Below, piece by piece: positions 63,531 through 64,000 of a stretch of DNA of 64,000 bases (position 1 is its first letter; each line of letters opens with the position of its first letter). The notes beneath the pieces are model-generated. The model was not told the DNA's origin. It saw only the letters and a program-made list of their open reading frames with translations, and ran no database searches. Made by a program: the position numbers and the translations under genes. The stretch lies in contig CP136063.1 of NCBI GenBank assembly GCA_032622095.1, positions 73,693,980 through 73,757,979 of the forward strand, given 5' to 3'. The stretch comes from Siphonodentalium dalli. Its lineage: Eukaryota > Mollusca > Scaphopoda > Gadilida > Siphonodentaliidae.

Positions 63531-64000
63531 ATATGTATGTTGTATGTATAAAACCATTGCCCCTGTATAATGGAGATGGTTGTACACTAACGTATGTCTG
63601 TCGTTTGACTACTTGTTGCTTCTGTCCGATACAATTTGTACAAATTGTTTATATGTGTCACTATTCGATATCTGAGGCTAGTATCAAATATAATAAAATA
63701 ATAAAAGTATACTGGTCTTAATGGGACAAATAAACACATACACATTTCGATTGAGATAATCTTCTGTCGACTGCTGTATCCGACTCGAATTTATTTTATA
63801 ACACTGAATCTAACACACTTCGTGAACAAGAGATCCGCAACTTCAAAGAGGTCATATAATGTGAGTTCGGAGTAAGCTAAAGGATTATACCAGTGTAGTT
63901 TTTCTCAGTCACTATCGATGTGCGCAAATCCACTGAGCACGTTGCCGAAAATTTATTTTTGTGATATAGGCCGCCCGTGACTGATGTTTGAGTTGAGACA
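63531..64000. other. Start of intron 13, no gene seen
   Basis: AT-rich sequence. No exon able to encode the final transmembrane helix (M4) is visible, so the channel gene continues beyond the window. Confidence 0.55.

Overview
The window is eukaryotic, AT-rich nuclear DNA from an animal. It has split genes with GT..AG introns, a class A G-protein-coupled receptor, an ionotropic glutamate receptor, relics of LINE retrotransposons, and many short non-autonomous DNA transposons (MITEs). A marine invertebrate, perhaps a lophotrochozoan, fits the style of the genes and repeats, but that placement is a guess.

There are two real genes, both on the plus strand. The first (11890-13107) is an intronless 405-residue 7TM receptor. 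The second, starting at 17787, is a glutamate-receptor-like channel that fills the rest of the window. I could assemble 13 exons by hand: a signal-peptide exon, the amino-terminal domain (exons 2-7), the S1 ligand-binding half (8-11), M1, pore and M3 (11-12) and most of S2 (13). All splice phases agree. The gene runs off the right edge before M4. The predicted protein (about 770 residues so far) keeps the S1 Pro/Thr/Arg ligand contacts and the M3 [10 protein letters not shown] motif. It has lost the S2 Ser/Thr and acidic contacts and carries Glu at the position aligned with the Q/R site, so it is probably a divergent subunit.

Region by region: 1-11 kb holds no recognisable gene, only inverted repeats, a LINE 3' relic (7.4-8.0 kb), polypurine tracts and a 1-kb array of a 39-bp repeat. 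11.5-13.5 kb is the GPCR. 13.7-15.6 kb is a nested foldback structure. 17.8-63.2 kb is the channel gene, whose introns are loaded with repeats.

The most striking repeat is a 69-bp near-palindrome present in about 16 copies. It sits inside at least three MITE families with different ends: TTAA-flanked CCCTTTCAGTGCC, TTAA-flanked CCCTTTACCCA, and TA-flanked TGTGACCCGCC. Another family (ends CAGGGG/CCCCTG, 7-bp target duplications) has two full copies in opposite orientation that bracket exons 8 and 9. Several repeats lie within 5-120 bp of splice sites.
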